Of a stretch of DNA of 64,000 nt, positions 61,775 to 64,000 are shown one piece after another. The stretch's first letter is position 1. Each line of letters starts with the position of its first letter. The DNA comes from Jeotgalibaca ciconiae (GTDB lineage: Bacteria > Bacillota > Bacilli > Lactobacillales > Aerococcaceae): the NCBI RefSeq assembly GCF_003955755.1, contig NZ_CP034465.1:124001-188000 (forward strand). Direction: 5' to 3'. The notes under the pieces are model-generated. The model saw nothing but the letters and a program-made list of their open reading frames with translations, had not been told where the DNA came from and searched no databases. A program made the translations under genes and the position numbers.

Positions 61775-62344
61775 ATGACGAATTATGTCGTTCTTCTTCG
61801 TGGAATTAATGTCGGTGGAAAAAATAAAATACTTATGAAAGAGTTAAAATCTTGTTTAGAAGAAAGTGGATTTGGACAGGTAATAACTTATATCCAAAGT
61901 GGTAATATTATTGTTCAGTCTGCGCTGTCTCCTACAGAGATAAGCTCAAAAATCGAATCGCTCTTATCGATTCATTTTACTTTGGATTCTTCACTGATAC
62001 GAACATTTGTAATTGACGAATTTACTTATAACGATATTATTGCTTCTGCCCCAAAAGAATTTGGTAAAGACAATGAAAGTTATCGTTATGATGTGATTTT
62101 TTTAATGGGGGTTACGTCCGAACAGGCTATGGCCGAAGTTGAAACGCGGGACGGAGTCGATACTTGTTGGTCAAGCTCACATGCATTATTTTTCAGACGT
62201 CCGGGACCCAAAAACCCAGATTATACAAAAAGTGCTCTATCTAAAATAATCAAAAAAGAGATTTATCAATCGATGACTATTCGTAATTGGAATACCGTAA
62301 CTAAACTGCAAAATCTATTCGCATTACGCTCAAAAAACCCTTGA
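61775..62344 (+). CDS. DUF1697 family protein
   Basis: A 189-residue protein starting NYVVLLRGINVGGKNKILMK, with YIQSGNIIVQ and the C-terminal YKSMTIRNWNTVTKL-type block (here IYQSMTIRNWNTVTKLQNL), all hallmark features of DUF1697 (PF08002). The function is unknown. AAGGAAGTGG precedes the ATG and TATAAT occurs 34 bp upstream. Confidence 0.9.
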   Translation: MTNYVVLLRGINVGGKNKILMKELKSCLEESGFGQVITYIQSGNIIVQSALSPTEISSKIESLLSIHFTLDSSLIRTFVIDEFTYNDIIASAPKEFGKDNESYRYDVIFLMGVTSEQAMAEVETRDGVDTCWSSSHALFFRRPGPKNPDYTKSALSKIIKKEIYQSMTIRNWNTVTKLQNLFALRSKNP

Positions 62345-62388
62345 CGTCTCTATGATATAATTTATCAAAAAGAAAAGAATGGTTATCG

Positions 62389-62754
62389 TTGGTTAAAACT
62401 CTTACACAAGAATTTCAAATCAAGAAAAAGGATACTGCTGCAGCTATGGGATCAGGAGGTTTAGAGGTATTATCCACGCCTTCAATGATTGCCTTTATGG
62501 AAAATACTGCTTATGAGCTATTCACTCCTCTCTCAAGTTCTGGGGAAACAACCGTTGGCATTGAAATCAATGTGAAGCACCTATCTCCATCAGCTGTTGG
62601 AAAAAGAGTCGAAGTCCGTGCAAAACTAGTAGAACAAAAGAAAAGTATTTTGTTTTTCCATATTGAAGCCTATGACGATGAAAAATTGATTGGCACAGCT
62701 GACCATAAACGTGCAGTTGTTACTATTGAAACATTTATGAAAAATATTGAGTAA
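62389..62754 (+). CDS. Thioesterase family protein (FlK-like hotdog fold)
   Basis: A 121-residue hotdog protein. FKIKKKDTAAAMGSGGLEVLSTPSM, MENTAYELFTPL and GTADHKRAVVTIETF resemble FlK-like thioesterases, in which Thr/Ser, Glu and His act together (candidates in the STPSM, MENTA and TADHKR segments). The natural substrate is unknown. The start is TTG at 62389; no ATG fits and the ribosome site is weak (AAAGAAAAG), so the exact start is uncertain. Confidence 0.78.
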   Translation: MVKTLTQEFQIKKKDTAAAMGSGGLEVLSTPSMIAFMENTAYELFTPLSSSGETTVGIEINVKHLSPSAVGKRVEVRAKLVEQKKSILFFHIEAYDDEKLIGTADHKRAVVTIETFMKNIE

Positions 62755-62790
62755 ATTCTCTATCCCAAAGTCACACTCCTTTGTTTGTGA

Positions 62791-62796
62791 TATAAT
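62791..62796 (+). promoter_or_regulatory. -10 element before the 93-residue protein gene
   Basis: TATAAT preceded by TG (extended -10, TGATATAAT). It overlaps longer in-frame start options and supports ATG 62825. Confidence 0.5.
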
Positions 62797-62824
62797 GAAC
62801 ATAAAAACAAAGAGGGGTTTTAAT

Positions 62825-63106
62825 ATGGCTCAATCAATTCTATCGATTTGTAATTATGAAACAAAAATCGCTCCCGGTGCTTATTTTCATTTAAAAACAG
62901 ACTGGTTTGAAAGTGATCAAGAAATTAAAACAATTATTATCGATCAAGATCATGTCTTTTCTAAATTACTCTCTCTTTATCCAAAGGACTTTGTTATGTA
63001 CTTAGAACAAGATCAACATGGTAGTCTCTATCGTACCAATTATCCTCTTTTCCGTCGTGAAGATAATGATTACTTTGAAGTTGATTGGAATAAGAAAACA
63101 AGATAA
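62825..63106 (+). CDS. Hypothetical 93-residue protein
   Basis: Soluble, slightly acidic protein MAQSILSICNYETKIAPGAY rich in aromatic residues, with no motif I recognise. The start is fixed by AGAGGGG 8 nt upstream and by the -10 box at 62791-62796, which excludes the longer reading from 62747. Terminator and dispersed element copy D follow. Confidence 0.7.
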   Translation: MAQSILSICNYETKIAPGAYFHLKTDWFESDQEIKTIIIDQDHVFSKLLSLYPKDFVMYLEQDQHGSLYRTNYPLFRREDNDYFEVDWNKKTR

Positions 63107-63116
63107 TGCTTTACTA

Positions 63117-63164
63117 AAAGGCCTATAGTGTGAATTTTTACCATTCATGCTACAGGCTTTTTTT
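63117..63164 (+). terminator. Terminator before element copy D
   Basis: An imperfect stem AAAGGCCTATAG.../...CTACAGGCTTT followed by TTTTTT, which runs straight into the ATAGAC start of the element. Confidence 0.7.
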
Positions 63165-63374
63165 ATAGACTAGGGGATTATAAGTTCAGCCATCAATGTC
63201 TAGCTCCCAAGTCCTGACCTAGTGAAAAAAAGATAAATTTGCCCCATTGCGCGCTTCGCTGCTCGCTAACGCATATCATTCGACTAACCCGCTGAAGCGT
63301 GAAGTCTCCTGACAATTCAGGGTCAAATTTCCTATTTTTTCATAGGCCAAGGCGGACTTGTCCGCTTTTCTTAT
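63165..63374 (+). repeat. Dispersed post-terminator element, copy D (long form, 210 nt)
   Basis: Exact reverse orientation of copies A-C relative to the window, but the same polarity relative to its upstream gene. It starts ATAGACTAGGGG at the terminator U-tract and ends GGCGGACTTGTCCGCTTTTC plus TTAT. It includes the 50-nt block. Confidence 0.92.
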
Positions 63375-63459
63375 TCGCTATTATGCTTTACATACTAGCC
63401 AAGTTAAGGTACAATTTTTCTACTAGGTTGTATAACAGACTAGTTGGAAGGAGTTTCTC

Positions 63460-63804
63460 ATGAACAACAGCCAGTTACTAAAAGGAATTTTAGAAGGATG
63501 CGTATTACTCGTAGTTTCTGAAAAAGAAGTCTATGGATATGAAATGGTTCAAAAACTTAAACAATTGGGCTTTGAAAATATTGTCGGAGGCACCGTATAT
63601 CCGATTTTACAAAAATTGGAGAAAAAAGAATATTTATCCAGTAGAATGAAACCTTCTTCCGAAGGCCCCGATCGAAAATATTATGCCATAACAGCATTAG
63701 GAAAAGAATACATGATCAACTTTACTAATCAATGGCAAGAATTGACAAATATCGTAAATAATATCATCACAAAACAAGGAGGAAATTCAAATGGACAACA
63801 ATAA
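63460..63804 (+). CDS. PadR family transcriptional regulator
   Basis: A 114-residue PadR protein: LLKGILEGCVLLVVSEKEVYGYEM, GGTVYPILQKLEKKEYLSS and the wing SSEGPDRKYYAITALGKEYM. It likely represses its own operon with the DUF1048 gene. A possible operator ACTAG-N13-CTAGT (about 63421-63443) lies in front of the ribosome site AAGGAG. The 3' end overlaps the next gene by 14 bp. Confidence 0.92.
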   Translation: MNNSQLLKGILEGCVLLVVSEKEVYGYEMVQKLKQLGFENIVGGTVYPILQKLEKKEYLSSRMKPSSEGPDRKYYAITALGKEYMINFTNQWQELTNIVNNIITKQGGNSNGQQ

Positions 63805-64000
63805 TACGATTAACGACCTAATCAATCGTAATAATGAGCTAAGAAAACAATTAACAAAAAAAAATCTTGCTTATTATGAAAATGTTTTAATATATATTCG
63901 AACTGCAGGTCTATTCTACGATGGTTTAGAGATTGAGATGGTTTTAATGCAAATTTTACAAGATATTTTAGCTGCACAAGTTGCAGGAGAAACTGCGGAA
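63791..64000 (+). CDS. DUF1048 family protein (partial, runs off the window)
   Basis: Seventy residues are visible: MDNNNTINDLINRNNELRKQ, then YYENVLIYIRTAGLFYDGLE and a helical stretch. DUF1048 proteins are almost always encoded directly after a PadR regulator, as here, and their function is unknown. The ATG overlaps the padR 3' end; GGAGGAAA lies inside padR. Confidence 0.8.
   Translation, partial: MDNNNTINDLINRNNELRKQLTKKNLAYYENVLIYIRTAGLFYDGLEIEMVLMQILQDILAAQVAGETAE

Overview
The window is low-GC DNA typical of the Firmicutes. Supporting signs are strong AAAGGAG-type ribosome binding sites, U-tracted intrinsic terminators, a Lactobacillales-type PurBox, split gcvPA/gcvPB, NiaR/NiaX, ECF-type vitamin transporters and a tRNA without encoded CCA. 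The gene mix suggests Lactobacillales, perhaps Carnobacteriaceae, but I could not run a phylogeny, so the family is inference. No insertion sequence, prophage, integrase, CRISPR array or rRNA is visible. The region reads as ordinary chromosome, dominated by housekeeping and transport genes, most on the minus strand.

Layout. 1-3.9 kb: glycogen operon glgB-glgC-glgD (minus; glgD runs off the left edge). 4.2-9.2 kb: phosphodiesterase, DUF4349 lipoprotein, glyoxalase-type protein, zinc-ribbon membrane protein, cytidine deaminase. 9.2-13.8 kb: Fe-ADH-family dehydrogenase, AEC permease, DUF1002 protein, and niaR/niaX with promoter and operator. 14-18.8 kb: acetyltransferase, cupin, YrrS-like protein, split ThrE exporter, SDR protein. 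18.8-19.7 kb: TPP riboswitch plus thiT. 19.86 kb: tRNA-Leu(GAG). 20-25 kb: SprT-like protein, PfpI/DJ-1 protein, DUF421, Tex, metallophosphatase. 25-29.6 kb: PurBox-controlled purine permease, then a yybP-ykoY (Mn2+) riboswitch driving a P-type ATPase. 29.6-33.3 kb: minus-strand operon of two half-size chromate transporters, a papain-fold-like peptidase, glutathione reductase and tag. 33.5-39.1 kb: HesB-like protein, a structured RNA-like element, a frameshifted DUF4832 gene, YaeR-like protein, and a YtrA-type GntR/ABC operon with a twin operator. 39.3-48.2 kb: TIM-barrel protein, glycine cleavage operon gcvT-H-PA-PB, and divergent pyruvate carboxylase. 48-55.6 kb: thioesterase, NUDIX, FAD/Rieske oxidoreductase, tocopherol-cyclase-like protein, a hairpin-repeat cluster, membrane protein, dicarboxylate symporter. 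55.7-64 kb: MarR plus ABC exporter, M-box riboswitch with a short leader ORF and mgtE, RecQ, small proteins, PadR plus DUF1048 (partial).

Regulation is unusually legible. Three metabolite or metal riboswitches (TPP, Mn2+, Mg2+) have recognisable expression platforms. There are four protein-operator arrangements (NiaR, YtrA, MarR, PurR). The best candidate for something undescribed is a dispersed 160/210-nt element with four full copies. All copies have the same polarity downstream of a gene. Three directly abut the U-tract of an intrinsic terminator, and each ends in its own terminator-like hairpin. Three further loci carry only a related hairpin tail. A second structured element (33869-33968) has three nested perfect stems.
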